A DNA stretch of 64,000 nt from Francisella adeliensis (GCF_003290445.1 NZ_CP021781.1:1426001-1490000), one strand, 5' to 3'; positions 38,814 to 49,460 are shown, counted from the stretch's first letter. Numbers and translations: made by a program. The notes: generated from the letters alone by a model not told the origin.

Positions 38814-40548
38814 TTTTTTCTATAGCCTTTATGTTCAAGCCCAAATTAACTTGTCCAAGAAACTCTTCTTTTTGAAGCTGATAACACGCTTTGATATTAT
38901 CACCGATACTTATGTCAGCAACAATCGGGTTATCCGTAGCATTAAACCATATAGATTTAACAGACGTATTACCAATCCGTAAAACCATTTGAGCATGGAT
39001 TTTATCTTTACCTACAAGCCTAAAACTCTCTACTATAAAATCATTACAAAACACTGGTTTATCAAACTCTCTACCAAATGGTTCTAGTGATTCTATTTTG
39101 GAAAATGTTGCTAAATTAAACTGGCTATCTTCAAGTTCAAAATCATACACTACAAATGGCTCTAATTTTAGATCCTGTTTTTTTATTTCTTTTAGTATGC
39201 AAGATTCAAAACATTCATAAAACTTTTCAAAATCATCTTTTTTGATAGTTAATCCAGCAGCTCCTTTATGTCCACCATACTTTATTATCAAATTAGGATC
39301 AATTTTAGCAACTTCATCTAGCATGCTTTTTATATGAATCTCATCGGTACTACGAGCTGAACCTGCTATTAATGAATTATCAGTTTGTGTTTGTGAGAAT
39401 ATAATTATAGGCTTACCAAAAGTATCCTTTAGCCTACTTGCAGATATACCATGTATTCCAGCATGACCATTTTCAAGCAGTATACACAGTGAGCTTTTAG
39501 TTTTATCAAGCACTCGAGCTTGTCTCATTGCATCTGCTGTTATTTGTTTTTGTATCTCTTTACGATTTGTGTTTTGCTCTTTAAGATTTTCAAATATATC
39601 AGCTGCTTTTAATTCATCTTGTTCTAGTAAAAAACTTACCGAACCTAAAGCATCAGCCACTCTACCATCACTGTTTAAAATCGGTGCAATACTAAAGCCT
39701 ATATACTCAGAAGATAACTTCTCTTTCTCAAAAAAATCCCAACAAATACGATCACTTTTTTCTAGTTGTTTTAGACCAAGCTTTGTTACTATGCGATTAT
39801 TATGGCTATTTGCCATACTCACACAGTCTGCAACTGTACCAATAGCAACTAAATCAAAAAGATTACTCAAAGCAAAACCTGTTAAAATAGGTATATTCTC
39901 TTGAATAAATTTTCTGCGTAAAGCTGCCATAAAAAGCCAAGCAACCATACACCCTGCTATAAACTTATCAGGATAGTTACAATCTGTTTGAGTTGGATTA
40001 AGTACAGCAACTGCACTCTTTGGTGAACCTTCTGGTGGTATGCCATGATGATCTGTAACTATAGTATCTATATCATTTTGCTTAAGCGTTGATATTCTAG
40101 GTTCATCTGTCGAACCATTATCTGCTGTTATAATCAGCGATGGTCGAACTTCATCTGTCAAAATCCTAGTCATAAGAGCTTCTGAAAGCCCATACCCCTC
40201 TTTCATTCTATGCCCAATATATGAGCGAATTTTTTCTTTAGGGTGATTGAATATTTTAGTTAAAGCCTCGTAAAATATTGCATGAGATGTTTGCCCATCG
40301 CAGTCGTGGTCTGTTTCAAGGCCTATCACTTCACCATTCTGCAAAGCAACAAAAAGTCTATTTACAGCTTTATCAATATCTTTAAATAAAAAAGGCGATG
40401 ACAAATCTTTAATGCCACCATCTAAAACCAAATCTAAATTAGCTGAATCAGTTACTCGTGCAGCTATTATTTTAGCTAAAAAAGAATCTTTATTCTGAGC
40501 TGTAAGCTTTTGATAAATAGCCTGATTAATTAACCTTTGTATAATCAT
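38800..40548 (-). CDS. recJ: single-stranded-DNA-specific exonuclease RecJ
   Basis: A 582-residue RecJ of normal length, a 5'-3' single-strand exonuclease used in recombination and repair. DHH-family metal motifs are seen: GLETDHDCDGQTSHA (motif I, near residue 77), ITADNGSTD (motif II), VTDHHGIPP (motif III) and the DHHA1 motif with KYGGHKGAAGLTI near residue 427. Motif I reads DHD-C-DG rather than the more common DYD-A-DG. It overlaps the AI-2E transporter gene by four bases and birA by 14. Confidence 0.95.
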   Translation of the reverse strand: MIIQRLINQAIYQKLTAQNKDSFLAKIIAARVTDSANLDLVLDGGIKDLSSPFLFKDIDKAVNRLFVALQNGEVIGLETDHDCDGQTSHAIFYEALTKIFNHPKEKIRSYIGHRMKEGYGLSEALMTRILTDEVRPSLIITADNGSTDEPRISTLKQNDIDTIVTDHHGIPPEGSPKSAVAVLNPTQTDCNYPDKFIAGCMVAWLFMAALRRKFIQENIPILTGFALSNLFDLVAIGTVADCVSMANSHNNRIVTKLGLKQLEKSDRICWDFFEKEKLSSEYIGFSIAPILNSDGRVADALGSVSFLLEQDELKAADIFENLKEQNTNRKEIQKQITADAMRQARVLDKTKSSLCILLENGHAGIHGISASRLKDTFGKPIIIFSQTQTDNSLIAGSARSTDEIHIKSMLDEVAKIDPNLIIKYGGHKGAAGLTIKKDDFEKFYECFESCILKEIKKQDLKLEPFVVYDFELEDSQFNLATFSKIESLEPFGREFDKPVFCNDFIVESFRLVGKDKIHAQMVLRIGNTSVKSIWFNATDNPIVADISIGDNIKACYQLQKEEFLGQVNLGLNIKAIEKNEKS

Positions 40549-41648
40549 ACAACTATATTAGCACCTTCTCTTCTGCCTTTGAGATGATTACGAAACATAT
40601 TTACCCCAGACATAAATAAAAGCCCTAATGGAATAGCAAAAAATATTCCCCATAACCCCCACATTCCACCAAATATCAGGATAGCAGATACTACACCTAC
40701 AGGATGCATATTTAAAACCTCTGAAAATAATAATGGTACAAGTAAATTACCATCTAATGCTTGTATAATGAAAAATACTGCCAACATTGAAACAAAAGTA
40801 CCGTTCAAACCAAACTGAAGTATCCCAACCATTACAACAGGTACAGTAATTAAAGCCATTCCAACATAAGGGATAATTACTGAGAGACCAACACCGAATG
40901 CTAGAAGTATCGCATAGTTAAGGTTAAAATATGCAAAGCCTGCATATGTCACAATAGACACTATAAAGAACTCTATCGCCTTACCTCTGACATAGTCTCC
41001 AAGCTTAGGCTTTAGATCTTCCCACACATAGTACAAAGCTGCATTTTGCTTTGGTAAAAAACCTTTAAACCAACTGATTATTACCTCTTTATCTTTTAAG
41101 AAGTAATAAACCATCAAAGGCACTAAGAATAAATATATAAGTATCGAGAATAGTATAGGTAAAGTCGTTGCCGTATTTTGTAGCAAATATGTACCCACAT
41201 TCGAGCTAATATTTTTCCAATCAACTGTATTGAACCAGTTCACAATAGAATTGATTCTTTCATCTGTAAGTAAAGTAGGATATTTAACAGATAATTCTTC
41301 TAAACTTGCTTTTAAACTTGATAGTGTATGAGATGCTTGTTTAACAAAATCTATTGTTTGATTGATGATAATTGGAAAAAGTACAAATATCATCGATAAT
41401 AAAATCACCAAAAATATCATGTATACAAAATATACTAAGAATATTCTTTTTATTTTTGTCGTTTTATGGAGAATATTAACGAATGTATCAAGCAAATATG
41501 CTATAACCAGTGCTGCTAATATAGGTGCGATATAACTACCCAAAAATTTTAGGATAAGATAAAAACACAACATCATTATAATAAAAATGATTGGCTCATT
41601 ATTTAGGTACCTATTTTGATACCAACCTCTTAAAACACGTAAAATCAT
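40545..41648 (-). CDS. AI-2E family transporter (PerM-like)
   Basis: A 367-residue inner-membrane protein with about eight hydrophobic segments and a central soluble part (about 85-155). It has the family pattern FGVGLSVIIPYVG near residue 250 and LVPLLFSEVLNMHPVGVVSAI near residue 310, quoted here in part. The family is named after an E. coli autoinducer exporter, but in most bacteria the substrate is unknown and PerM-type members are often linked to recJ or purine genes. It is the first gene of a run overlapping recJ. Confidence 0.88.
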   Translation of the reverse strand: MILRVLRGWYQNRYLNNEPIIFIIMMLCFYLILKFLGSYIAPILAALVIAYLLDTFVNILHKTTKIKRIFLVYFVYMIFLVILLSMIFVLFPIIINQTIDFVKQASHTLSSLKASLEELSVKYPTLLTDERINSIVNWFNTVDWKNISSNVGTYLLQNTATTLPILFSILIYLFLVPLMVYYFLKDKEVIISWFKGFLPKQNAALYYVWEDLKPKLGDYVRGKAIEFFIVSIVTYAGFAYFNLNYAILLAFGVGLSVIIPYVGMALITVPVVMVGILQFGLNGTFVSMLAVFFIIQALDGNLLVPLLFSEVLNMHPVGVVSAILIFGGMWGLWGIFFAIPLGLLFMSGVNMFRNHLKGRREGANIVV

Positions 41649-41717
41649 ATGACTTTATAAAATAACTAGTAAAAGTGAGTTTATTTTAGCAGTTTTTATG
41701 AATAATTGAATGATTGA

Positions 41718-43130
41718 TTAAGTTCTTTTGAGGCTCACTATTACTGGTACTATTAAAGCTACTGCTATTCCAGCTACTAAAAGCAAATCAAACTCTAATG
41801 CCGACATATCTTGATCACCAAGAGGAATAAAACCTACAACAATAGCTATTACGCAACCAATACAACCTAATACTGCCATTACAGTTGTACCAAATAAGCC
41901 TTTATAAATTTCATACTGACCTTCTTGGCGTGGATAACTGATTTTCAGCTTTATAGCAGTAACAAACATCAAGATATATGCTATAACAGCAAGCTGAGCA
42001 GTAAGATCACTAAGATACCAATACGCCTCATTTACTGATGGCATAAATATATAAGAAAAACAAAATACCGTAAAGACTATAGCCTGTGTAATTAGCATAG
42101 TATCGGGTGCATCATTTTTATTGGTATTACCAAACATTTTTGGCAAGATATTGTCATTACTTACTACCATAAATGCTCGAGACAAGCCCATAATCCATGT
42201 AGCTGTAGTTGTAAATGCTCCAAATATAAGTGTAATAGCGATAAGATATGTCATCCACTCCATGTGTATTTGACTAAAAAAATAATTAAATGACACCATA
42301 AGACCAGTAACTATATCAACATCACCGACATCAAGCTGACTACTTACTATAATCACAGCAATGTTTGATAGTATCAATGACCCTAAAATAACACTACCTG
42401 ATATTAGTAAAGCTCTTGGATAATTCTTCTTGGCATTTTTGACATTTGCAGCATGAATAGCACTCATTTCTAAACCGAATAAACTAAACATCGCAGTTAT
42501 AAATAAAGCCCAACTACTCATATTATCACCAGATGGAATAAAGCTTTTAACCGTTGGCAAAACTATGTCTTGAGAATGAGAAAAAGACCAAACTATAGCA
42601 ATTATTATGATTACTATCATTGGCAAAAGTGTCCCAATAATAGCTCCTAGCGTACTTACTGTACTAGATGTTTTCACACCAAATAAATTGATAGCAGTAG
42701 CACCCCAAAACATCACCAAACTCATAGAGATCATATACCATGGATTTGCAACTAAATCATTAGCACTATCACCAACTAGTGGTGCCATAACATAAGCTAT
42801 AACTCCTGCAAAAAATCCACATATAGATGGAAACCATACTAAGTTATAAACCCACTGAAGCCATATTACAAGAAAGCCCATCTTCTTACCAAAAGCTTTT
42901 TTGACCCAAATATAAATACCGCCTGTCTCATTTGCTGAGCCTGTAGACATTTCTGCAGTAAGTAAAGCACAAGGGATTAAAAATACTAATCCTGCTAATA
43001 AATAAAAAGTGATAACAATCCAACCAGCTTGAGCTGTAATTGAAATATTCCTAAGGCTATCAACTGCAATGATATTTATCATTATCAGTCTTACTAGACC
43101 AAACTTTTTACTAGAAATTATTTGTTCCAT
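41718..43130 (-). CDS. APC-family amino acid transporter
   Basis: A 470-residue membrane protein with about 12 hydrophobic segments. The first contains VDSLRNISITAQAGW and the second ALLTAEMSTGSANETGGIYIW, typical of the glutamate:GABA antiporter branch of the APC superfamily. It would exchange amino acids across the inner membrane. The gene is divergent from the PotF-like binding protein gene, with 77 bases between the starts. A substrate cannot be fixed from sequence alone. Confidence 0.85.
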   Translation of the reverse strand: MEQIISSKKFGLVRLIMINIIAVDSLRNISITAQAGWIVITFYLLAGLVFLIPCALLTAEMSTGSANETGGIYIWVKKAFGKKMGFLVIWLQWVYNLVWFPSICGFFAGVIAYVMAPLVGDSANDLVANPWYMISMSLVMFWGATAINLFGVKTSSTVSTLGAIIGTLLPMIVIIIIAIVWSFSHSQDIVLPTVKSFIPSGDNMSSWALFITAMFSLFGLEMSAIHAANVKNAKKNYPRALLISGSVILGSLILSNIAVIIVSSQLDVGDVDIVTGLMVSFNYFFSQIHMEWMTYLIAITLIFGAFTTTATWIMGLSRAFMVVSNDNILPKMFGNTNKNDAPDTMLITQAIVFTVFCFSYIFMPSVNEAYWYLSDLTAQLAVIAYILMFVTAIKLKISYPRQEGQYEIYKGLFGTTVMAVLGCIGCVIAIVVGFIPLGDQDMSALEFDLLLVAGIAVALIVPVIVSLKRT

Positions 43131-43207
43131 AAGAATGAGATTTTGTTTCTACGATTCACCCGCCTAGTATATACTTTTAACTAAATGATGACAACTACAC
43201 AAAGTAA

Positions 43208-44389
43208 ATGAAATTACGAACCATTTTTATTAGTTTATTACCACTTTTAGCAGGTGAAGTTTATGCAAAAAATAGTTCTTATACTTGCAATAACGAGATT
43301 CTAAAAACCCCTTTGACTTCTAGTGAATATAAATCTGCCGTGAATTTTACTAACTGGGCTGATTATATCTCTCCTGATATTATCCCTTGCTTTAAAAAAC
43401 TAACTGATACTCATATTAAATATATATATACATCAGACGACAATATGACTAGAGCAAAAATCATGACAGGTTCATCAGGGTTTGACTTAGTAGAGCAAGG
43501 TGCACTTTATCTTAATAGTGAAATTGCATCTAAAGCTCTAATTGAACTAGATAAATCAAAACTTCCAAACCTCAAGTATGCTAACAAAACTATATATGAC
43601 AAAGTTTCTCAAATTAATGATCCGGGTAACAAATATGCCGTAGTATATACTTACGGTACAACTGGGTTAGCTTACAACAAACAAGAAATTGAGAAAAAAC
43701 TTGGCAAAGGGACTATCCCAAACAGCTGGGAATATGTATTTAATGAAAAGTATCTTAAAAAAATCTCAAGCTGCGGAGTATCTCTTCTAGATGAGCCTGA
43801 ACAAATCTTTGGTAACTATTTCTTTTATCACGGTATTGATCCTAACACTGATAGTAAAGCCGAGTATGAAAAAGCTGCTTTAGATATCATCAAACATATT
43901 CGCCCTCACATAAAATATTTTGATAGTAACAAATACCAAAATGACTTTACTGCTGGTAACTTATGCCTTGTAATGGGCTACTCTGGTGATGTAGTAAGAT
44001 CTGTTGAGCGAGCTAAATTAATTAATCCTGACGTAACGCTAGCTTATGTAACCCCTAAAGAAGGAACAAATATTTGGTTTGATATGCTTATGATTCCAAA
44101 AGGTGCCAAAGATGTTGATAGTGCCTATGAGCTTATGAACTATATCATAGATCCTTATGTAGCTGCTAAAAATAGCAATTACATATATCAGCCAAATGCT
44201 ATGACTGGTAATGAAAAATATCTTGATAAGATTTTTGACGACACAAACATCAGACCTACAGATGAGCAAATTGAGAAAATGTATGTGCTAAATATTCATG
44301 ATGCTAAAATGCAAAGTTTTATCAGTAGAATGTGGATGAATGTAAAATACGGTGTAGAATTTGAACCTAAGTTTTATAAGGCTAGTTAA
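43208..44389 (+). CDS. periplasmic polyamine-binding protein (PotF/PotD-like)
   Basis: A 393-residue periplasmic solute-binding protein with a signal peptide (1-20, ending EVYA). The mature part begins with VNFTNWADYISPDIIPCFKK, matching the strand-loop start of PotF/PotD that binds putrescine or spermidine. It continues with YTYGTTGLAYNK near residue 145 and VMGYSGDVV near residue 255, both typical of the family. No ABC permease or ATPase genes are adjacent, so it either uses a system encoded elsewhere or has a sensing role. It is divergent from an APC transporter. Confidence 0.88.
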   Translation: MKLRTIFISLLPLLAGEVYAKNSSYTCNNEILKTPLTSSEYKSAVNFTNWADYISPDIIPCFKKLTDTHIKYIYTSDDNMTRAKIMTGSSGFDLVEQGALYLNSEIASKALIELDKSKLPNLKYANKTIYDKVSQINDPGNKYAVVYTYGTTGLAYNKQEIEKKLGKGTIPNSWEYVFNEKYLKKISSCGVSLLDEPEQIFGNYFFYHGIDPNTDSKAEYEKAALDIIKHIRPHIKYFDSNKYQNDFTAGNLCLVMGYSGDVVRSVERAKLINPDVTLAYVTPKEGTNIWFDMLMIPKGAKDVDSAYELMNYIIDPYVAAKNSNYIYQPNAMTGNEKYLDKIFDDTNIRPTDEQIEKMYVLNIHDAKMQSFISRMWMNVKYGVEFEPKFYKAS

Positions 44390-44581
44390 TATCTTAGAGG
44401 ACAAATCAATAAAACATAATATCCTTAACTCGTAACCCAAACCTTTAAACCCCTGATTTTATCATCTCACTTATATCTCTCCTTTGATTAACAAATAATT
44501 TTTCTTTGATATAGTCAATAAACTAACAAATCTTAACTGATAAAAATCAATGCCTGATTTTCGGTGATGTATTTTTTTTAA

Positions 44582-45676
44582 ATGGATATAATTGCTTTCA
44601 AAAAAACAACCTTGGCTCTAAATGTGATTTCAAAAAATGATAAAAAAATATACTATCAGGCTCTGTTAGATAAAAACTCTGAATTTGAAGGAACTTTTTT
44701 TGTTGGTGTAAAGACAACAGGAGTTTTTTGTCGACCGACCTGTCCTGCCAGAAAACCAAAATTTATCAACTGTGAGTTTTTTAAATCTGCTAAAGAAGCT
44801 ATGCTAGCTTCTTATAGAGCATGTCAACGTTGTCAACCTCTTTCACACCCTAACCAAGTTTCACCAGCCATAAAAAAACTTGTAGAAGCCGTGGAAGCTG
44901 ATCCTGAGAAGCGTTGGAAAGATAAAGACTTTGCTAAATTATCTATTGATGCATCAACAGCAAGACGCCAATTTAAAAAACGATTTAGTATGACCTTTGT
45001 AGAATATGCTAGAGCAAGAAGAATGGGGTTAGCCATGAAACATATTCGAAAAGGAAACTTAGTTATCGATGCTCAACTCTCCTCAGGCTATGAATCTGGA
45101 AGCGGCTTCCGTGATGCATTTTCAAAAATTATGGGGGCAGCTCCGACAAAATCCGATTGTCGCATATTGAATGCTACTTGGCTAGATACTGAACTTGGAC
45201 CTATGGTTTCCATTACTGATAATCAGGGCTTGTACCTATTAGAATTTGTTGACCGTCGTGGCTTAGAACTTGAAGTCGAGCGTCTTAGAAAAAGATTAAG
45301 TGCTGCTATTATCCCTGGAGAAACACATATTACCAAACAATTAAAAATTGAGCTTGAACAATACTTCCTAGGTGAAAATATAATTTTTAAAACGCCTATC
45401 AACTTAGTTGGTACTCCATTTCAAAAACAAGTATGGAAAACTCTTCAAGATATTCCAGCCGGAGAAACGCTATCTTATGCAGATCTTGCAAAATGCATAA
45501 ACAAACCTACTGCATGTAGAGCTGTTGCTCAAGCAAATGGTGCAAATCAAATATCGATTATAATTCCTTGCCATCGAGTTATAAACAGTAATGGTGACTT
45601 AGGTGGTTATGGCGGAGGCATTATACGAAAACAATGGCTCATCAATCATGAAAAAAACATTACGCTTAGTAAATAA
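44582..45676 (+). CDS. ada: Ada: methyl-phosphotriester sensor and O6-methylguanine-DNA methyltransferase
   Basis: A 364-residue complete Ada. The N-terminal zinc domain has FCRPTCPARKP (residues 49-59) and CQRCQ (80-84), giving four Cys ligands including the methyl acceptor. An AraC-type helix-turn-helix region follows at about 100-195, then the methyltransferase domain with the active-site IPCHRVI near residue 330. It repairs alkylated DNA and activates alkylation-response genes. A downstream gene begins 10 bases after its stop and is probably part of the regulon. Confidence 0.96.
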   Translation: MDIIAFKKTTLALNVISKNDKKIYYQALLDKNSEFEGTFFVGVKTTGVFCRPTCPARKPKFINCEFFKSAKEAMLASYRACQRCQPLSHPNQVSPAIKKLVEAVEADPEKRWKDKDFAKLSIDASTARRQFKKRFSMTFVEYARARRMGLAMKHIRKGNLVIDAQLSSGYESGSGFRDAFSKIMGAAPTKSDCRILNATWLDTELGPMVSITDNQGLYLLEFVDRRGLELEVERLRKRLSAAIIPGETHITKQLKIELEQYFLGENIIFKTPINLVGTPFQKQVWKTLQDIPAGETLSYADLAKCINKPTACRAVAQANGANQISIIIPCHRVINSNGDLGGYGGGIIRKQWLINHEKNITLSK

Positions 45677-45686
45677 GGACAACTAT

Positions 45687-46346
45687 ATGCAACAGTTGAA
45701 ACAAGAAAAAATGAAAAAATTTATCAAGGTAAAGTATATAACATTATTAGAGCTTGCTGAAAAATGTAATGTCGATGAACTAGATATTTGTAAATTAGAA
45801 AGAGCTCAATGTATTCCGAGACCTTCTTACGAGGTACGCTCTACTGACATGTTTTCAAGTCCTGTTGCAGAAGATCATCTTGTTTCAACTAGAGTACACT
45901 ATTATCATCCATCAATTATAAACTTGGCAAAAGAAGCTCTTGCTTTATCTGCGTTTCACGAGCTAACAGAAGTAAATCAACAGCTTAAAGTAAATTTTCG
46001 CATTCAGTTAGAAAAAGAATTCAAAGGTATAAAAACTCCAGGTTGTCAAAATTTTGATCAAGCATGGGGCTATTGGGTAGATGGAACTTGGGGTATTTGC
46101 TTAAAAGAATTAACTGTTGAGTGTATGGCTAAGAAAGAACTATCAAGACTAGCAATTACTAATTTGATGAAATATGAACCAGGTACTATCAGCGAAGATA
46201 ATAAAATGAAATTGATTGATGCTATAAACACATATCTATATAACTCTATGGACTTTCCAATATATGGTATACGCCATATATTACCACAAGAAGCTATTAA
46301 GAAATTTCAGCTGAAGATTGCTCTTAGTAAGAAGCATTTATTTTAA
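45687..46346 (+). CDS. conserved hypothetical, ada-linked (DUF6058-like?)
   Basis: A 219-residue soluble protein. The start at 45687 is chosen because AAGGACAAC lies just before it and the ORF upstream overlaps ada. The N-terminus (LLELAEKCNVDELDICKLER, then CIPRPSYEV) resembles DUF6058 proteins, which have a helix-turn-helix-like segment followed by a Pro-Pro-Ser-Tyr pattern. The match is from memory and not certain. The rest is helical, with a TWGICLKE strand near residue 135. It lies 10 bases after ada, so it is likely co-transcribed and may take part in the alkylation response. Confidence 0.6.
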   Translation: MQQLKQEKMKKFIKVKYITLLELAEKCNVDELDICKLERAQCIPRPSYEVRSTDMFSSPVAEDHLVSTRVHYYHPSIINLAKEALALSAFHELTEVNQQLKVNFRIQLEKEFKGIKTPGCQNFDQAWGYWVDGTWGICLKELTVECMAKKELSRLAITNLMKYEPGTISEDNKMKLIDAINTYLYNSMDFPIYGIRHILPQEAIKKFQLKIALSKKHLF

Positions 46347-46402
46347 TAATAGCTAGCACTTGATATGCTTTTCATCCGAAAAAAACTATAACCTCACATT
46401 TT

Positions 46403-47653
46403 TCAGACACTTTTCTGCCTAGTCTCTGGCATACAATAAATTATTGGAATCATTATAACTGAGGAAACTATAAGCAGCCAAGCGGGTGCATTAAACCCTA
46501 GTGAGACAAATAGTAAAGTTGCTACAAAAGGAATTGTTCCTCCAAAAAAAGAGTTACCAATATTGTAACTTAACGCATTTCCACTATAGCGATATTTGGC
46601 TCGAAATAGTTCTGGAGCTGCTGCACCATAAGACCCCCATATCAACATAAGGGGCAAACTAAGTAAAATCACTGCTAAAACTAACATTGCCAGGCTACTA
46701 CCCATAATCATAAATGCAGGGTAAGATACTAATATATACAAAGCAATAGCAACTTTGATAAGAGTTTTACGCCCATATAAGTCACTTAACCATCCCCAAA
46801 ATGGTGCTGAGAATGAAAAAAATAAACTAAAAATAGTTATAATTGCCAAAGATGTAAATTCATCATAACCAATTTGTATAAAATGTGTCTCTAAATACGA
46901 TAAAACAAGGTAGTAAGCAATATTTCCATAAGCTGATATTGATATTGCAAAAAATAATGGTTTGAATTGTTTTTTCAACATCGATCTTACTGGCTTGCTT
47001 GATAACTCACCTTGTTCTTCAAGATTTTCAAAGGAACTACTCTCTGGTATGCTAAGCCTCATGATTAAAGCTAAAATAGCTAGTACTAAGCCTATAAAAT
47101 AACCTAATCTCCACCCCCAGCTTTCTAATGCTTGATTACCTAGTTTATAGGTTAAAAGCATTACTATTAAAGATGCTATAAAAACTCCTGTCCCCGAAGC
47201 CATCGTTGCGAAACTTGCTACAAACCCTCTACGATTTGGTTTAGCTGACTCAATCATCAAAACCATAACTCCTCCATAAGATCCTCCTATTGAAAAACCT
47301 TGCACTAATCTCATTAAGACTAAAATTATAGGAGCTAAAATGCCAATACTATTATATGTAGGTAAAATAGCTATCACAATCATTGGTATAATCATCAATG
47401 ATATAGAAAGCACTAAAGCAACTTTCCTTCCGAATCTATCTCCAACACTCCCTATTACTAGGCTTCCAATTGGCCCCATAAAAAAACCTGCAGCAAACAC
47501 GCCAAAAGTCATCAAAATTGCACTAGATGGACTAGCAGATGGAAAAAAATTATGTGCAAATATAGTAGTAAGATAAGCAAATAACATAAAGTCATACCAC
47601 TCAACTACAGTACTTGCAGATGCACAGAATATATGCTTTTTTGAGAAACTCAT
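46403..47653 (-). CDS. MFS transporter, ProP-like metabolite:proton symporter
   Basis: A 416-residue major facilitator with 12 predicted membrane segments. The first has STVVEWYDFMLFAYL, typical of the ProP/ShiA/KgtP branch that imports osmolytes or organic acids. The MFS signature GDRFGRKVAL lies near residue 70 and a second-half equivalent LYGRKTLIK near residue 285. The substrate is not deducible. It is separated from the SDR gene by 96 bases on the opposite strand. Confidence 0.88.
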   Translation of the reverse strand: MSFSKKHIFCASASTVVEWYDFMLFAYLTTIFAHNFFPSASPSSAILMTFGVFAAGFFMGPIGSLVIGSVGDRFGRKVALVLSISLMIIPMIVIAILPTYNSIGILAPIILVLMRLVQGFSIGGSYGGVMVLMIESAKPNRRGFVASFATMASGTGVFIASLIVMLLTYKLGNQALESWGWRLGYFIGLVLAILALIMRLSIPESSSFENLEEQGELSSKPVRSMLKKQFKPLFFAISISAYGNIAYYLVLSYLETHFIQIGYDEFTSLAIITIFSLFFSFSAPFWGWLSDLYGRKTLIKVAIALYILVSYPAFMIMGSSLAMLVLAVILLSLPLMLIWGSYGAAAPELFRAKYRYSGNALSYNIGNSFFGGTIPFVATLLFVSLGFNAPAWLLIVSSVIMIPIIYCMPETRQKSV

Positions 47654-47749
47654 AAACTCTCTATAAGATAAATTTTTAAATCAAAACTATATGGTATCAC
47701 AATCATAAAAAGTTATAATGACAAGATATAGCAATCAAAGAACAAGCTC

Positions 47750-48496
47750 ATGACAAAAAATATTCTTATAACTGGAGCTAATGGCAAAATAGGTGCAGCT
47801 ATAGCTCTTCAAGCTGCTAATCAAGGTTACAATATTGGACTACATTACCACAAAAATTCAAATGAGATAGATACCTTAGTTAAGCAAATAAGTAATATTG
47901 GTGTAAAAGCTGAAGTATTTCAGGCAGATATATCGAATGAAAATGATGTTATAGAAATGTTTAAAGATTTTTACAGTAAGTTTGGTAGCATCTATGCTGT
48001 TATAAATAACGCTAGTACTATATTCCCAGCATCACGATTTGAGGATATGTCTCATGAGCGCCTTTCTAGTATTTTTGACATTAATGTACTCGGTACAATG
48101 CTTTGTTGTAAGAGTGCCATAAAATACATGTCGAAAAAACATGGTAATAATGGCGGTAAGATCATCAACATCTCTTCAGCTGCTTCAAGACTTGGATCTG
48201 CTAATGAATATATTGATTATGCTTGTACAAAGGGTGCTATGGACACTCTCACAACAGGATTATCTCTTGAACTTGCAGATGATGGAATCTTAGTAAATAG
48301 TATTCGACCAGGATTTATACACTCAGATATTCATAGATTATCTGGAGATCCTGATAGAATAGAAAAATTAAAAGATAAAATCCCTCTTAAAAGAGGTGGA
48401 TTTCCAACAGAAGTGGCAAGTGGCGTTATTTGGCTACTATCTGATGGTGCTAATTATTGCACAGGTACATTTATAGATATGGCAGGTGGAAAATAA
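47750..48496 (+). CDS. short-chain dehydrogenase/reductase
   Basis: A 248-residue classical SDR with the coenzyme-binding ITGANGKIGAAIA (residues 6-18), NNAS near residue 86, and a catalytic Ser-Tyr-Lys set in ISSAASRLG and YACTKGAMD (Tyr-x3-Lys). Length and sequence are FabG-like. It would reduce or oxidise a carbonyl/alcohol with NAD(P). It is followed 122 bases later by a second SDR gene. The substrate is unknown. Confidence 0.9.
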   Translation: MTKNILITGANGKIGAAIALQAANQGYNIGLHYHKNSNEIDTLVKQISNIGVKAEVFQADISNENDVIEMFKDFYSKFGSIYAVINNASTIFPASRFEDMSHERLSSIFDINVLGTMLCCKSAIKYMSKKHGNNGGKIINISSAASRLGSANEYIDYACTKGAMDTLTTGLSLELADDGILVNSIRPGFIHSDIHRLSGDPDRIEKLKDKIPLKRGGFPTEVASGVIWLLSDGANYCTGTFIDMAGGK

Positions 48497-48618
48497 AGTT
48501 TATAGATACACTAATCTAAAATTAAATATACTAATTACCCTGTTTTGAAATTGCGACCTAATAAGTTAAACTAAAAAATGATAAAATCATCATAGCAATT
48601 TACAAATAAATAATCTTA

Positions 48619-49437
48619 ATGAAACAACAATCAATATTTATAACAGGATGCTCTCATGGGGGTATTGGTTATGAAACAGCTAAATACCTAAAAAACCTAG
48701 GGCATAAAGTTTTTGCCTCTGTAAGACAAAATAAAGATTTTGAAATGCTGAAAGAAGAGGGCTTTGATGTATATCTTGTTGATGTTACAAATTATCAGCA
48801 AATAGATGATGCTTTGACAGATATTTTAGAAAAAACAGCTGGCAAGCTAGATGTTGTCTTTAATAATGCCGGCTTTGGTCAAGCTGGTGCTTTAGAAGAT
48901 ATTGACACTAAATATCTAAAGGAGCAATTTGAAACTAATGTTTTTGGGCTTCATTACATAACCAATAAAGCTGTAAAAATTATGCGTAAACAAGGCTCTG
49001 GGAAGATTATTCAACATAGCTCTGTTCTTGGACTTATTTCTATGAAATATCGTGGTGCTTATAATGCAAGTAAATACGCTATCGAAGGTATCGCCGATAC
49101 TATGCGTCTTGAACTGCAAGGCTCAAATATCTATATGAGCCTACTAAATACAGGGCCTGTAACCAGTAAATTTAGAGAAAATTCTATAAAAACGATCAAA
49201 AATGTAAACTCTGAAAATTCTGCACACAAAAAAGACTATGAAAAAATACTAGCAAGACAAAATAAAAAAGTTCCATTTAATGAGGGAGCTATTTCTGTAG
49301 TTAAAGTTGTTGAAAAAATTATGAACTCTGACAAGCCTAAACCAAGATATTATATAACTAAAGCTACTTGGTTTATGGGTATATTTAAGAGAATACTACC
49401 TACAAGTATCCTTGATAATATTTTAAATAAATACTGA
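48619..49437 (+). CDS. short-chain dehydrogenase/reductase
   Basis: A 272-residue classical SDR with ITGCSHGGIGYETA (residues 8-21), NNAGFG near residue 87 and the active-site YNASKYAIEG near residue 150. The C-terminal tail is basic and ends with a hydrophobic helix, as in retinol/steroid-dehydrogenase-like members. It is followed 23 bases later by a DUF2490-like outer-membrane gene on the same strand, so the two may share a transcript. The substrate is unknown. Confidence 0.9.
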   Translation: MKQQSIFITGCSHGGIGYETAKYLKNLGHKVFASVRQNKDFEMLKEEGFDVYLVDVTNYQQIDDALTDILEKTAGKLDVVFNNAGFGQAGALEDIDTKYLKEQFETNVFGLHYITNKAVKIMRKQGSGKIIQHSSVLGLISMKYRGAYNASKYAIEGIADTMRLELQGSNIYMSLLNTGPVTSKFRENSIKTIKNVNSENSAHKKDYEKILARQNKKVPFNEGAISVVKVVEKIMNSDKPKPRYYITKATWFMGIFKRILPTSILDNILNKY

Positions 49438-49460
49438 TTACTTAAGTCTTCGATATACCT

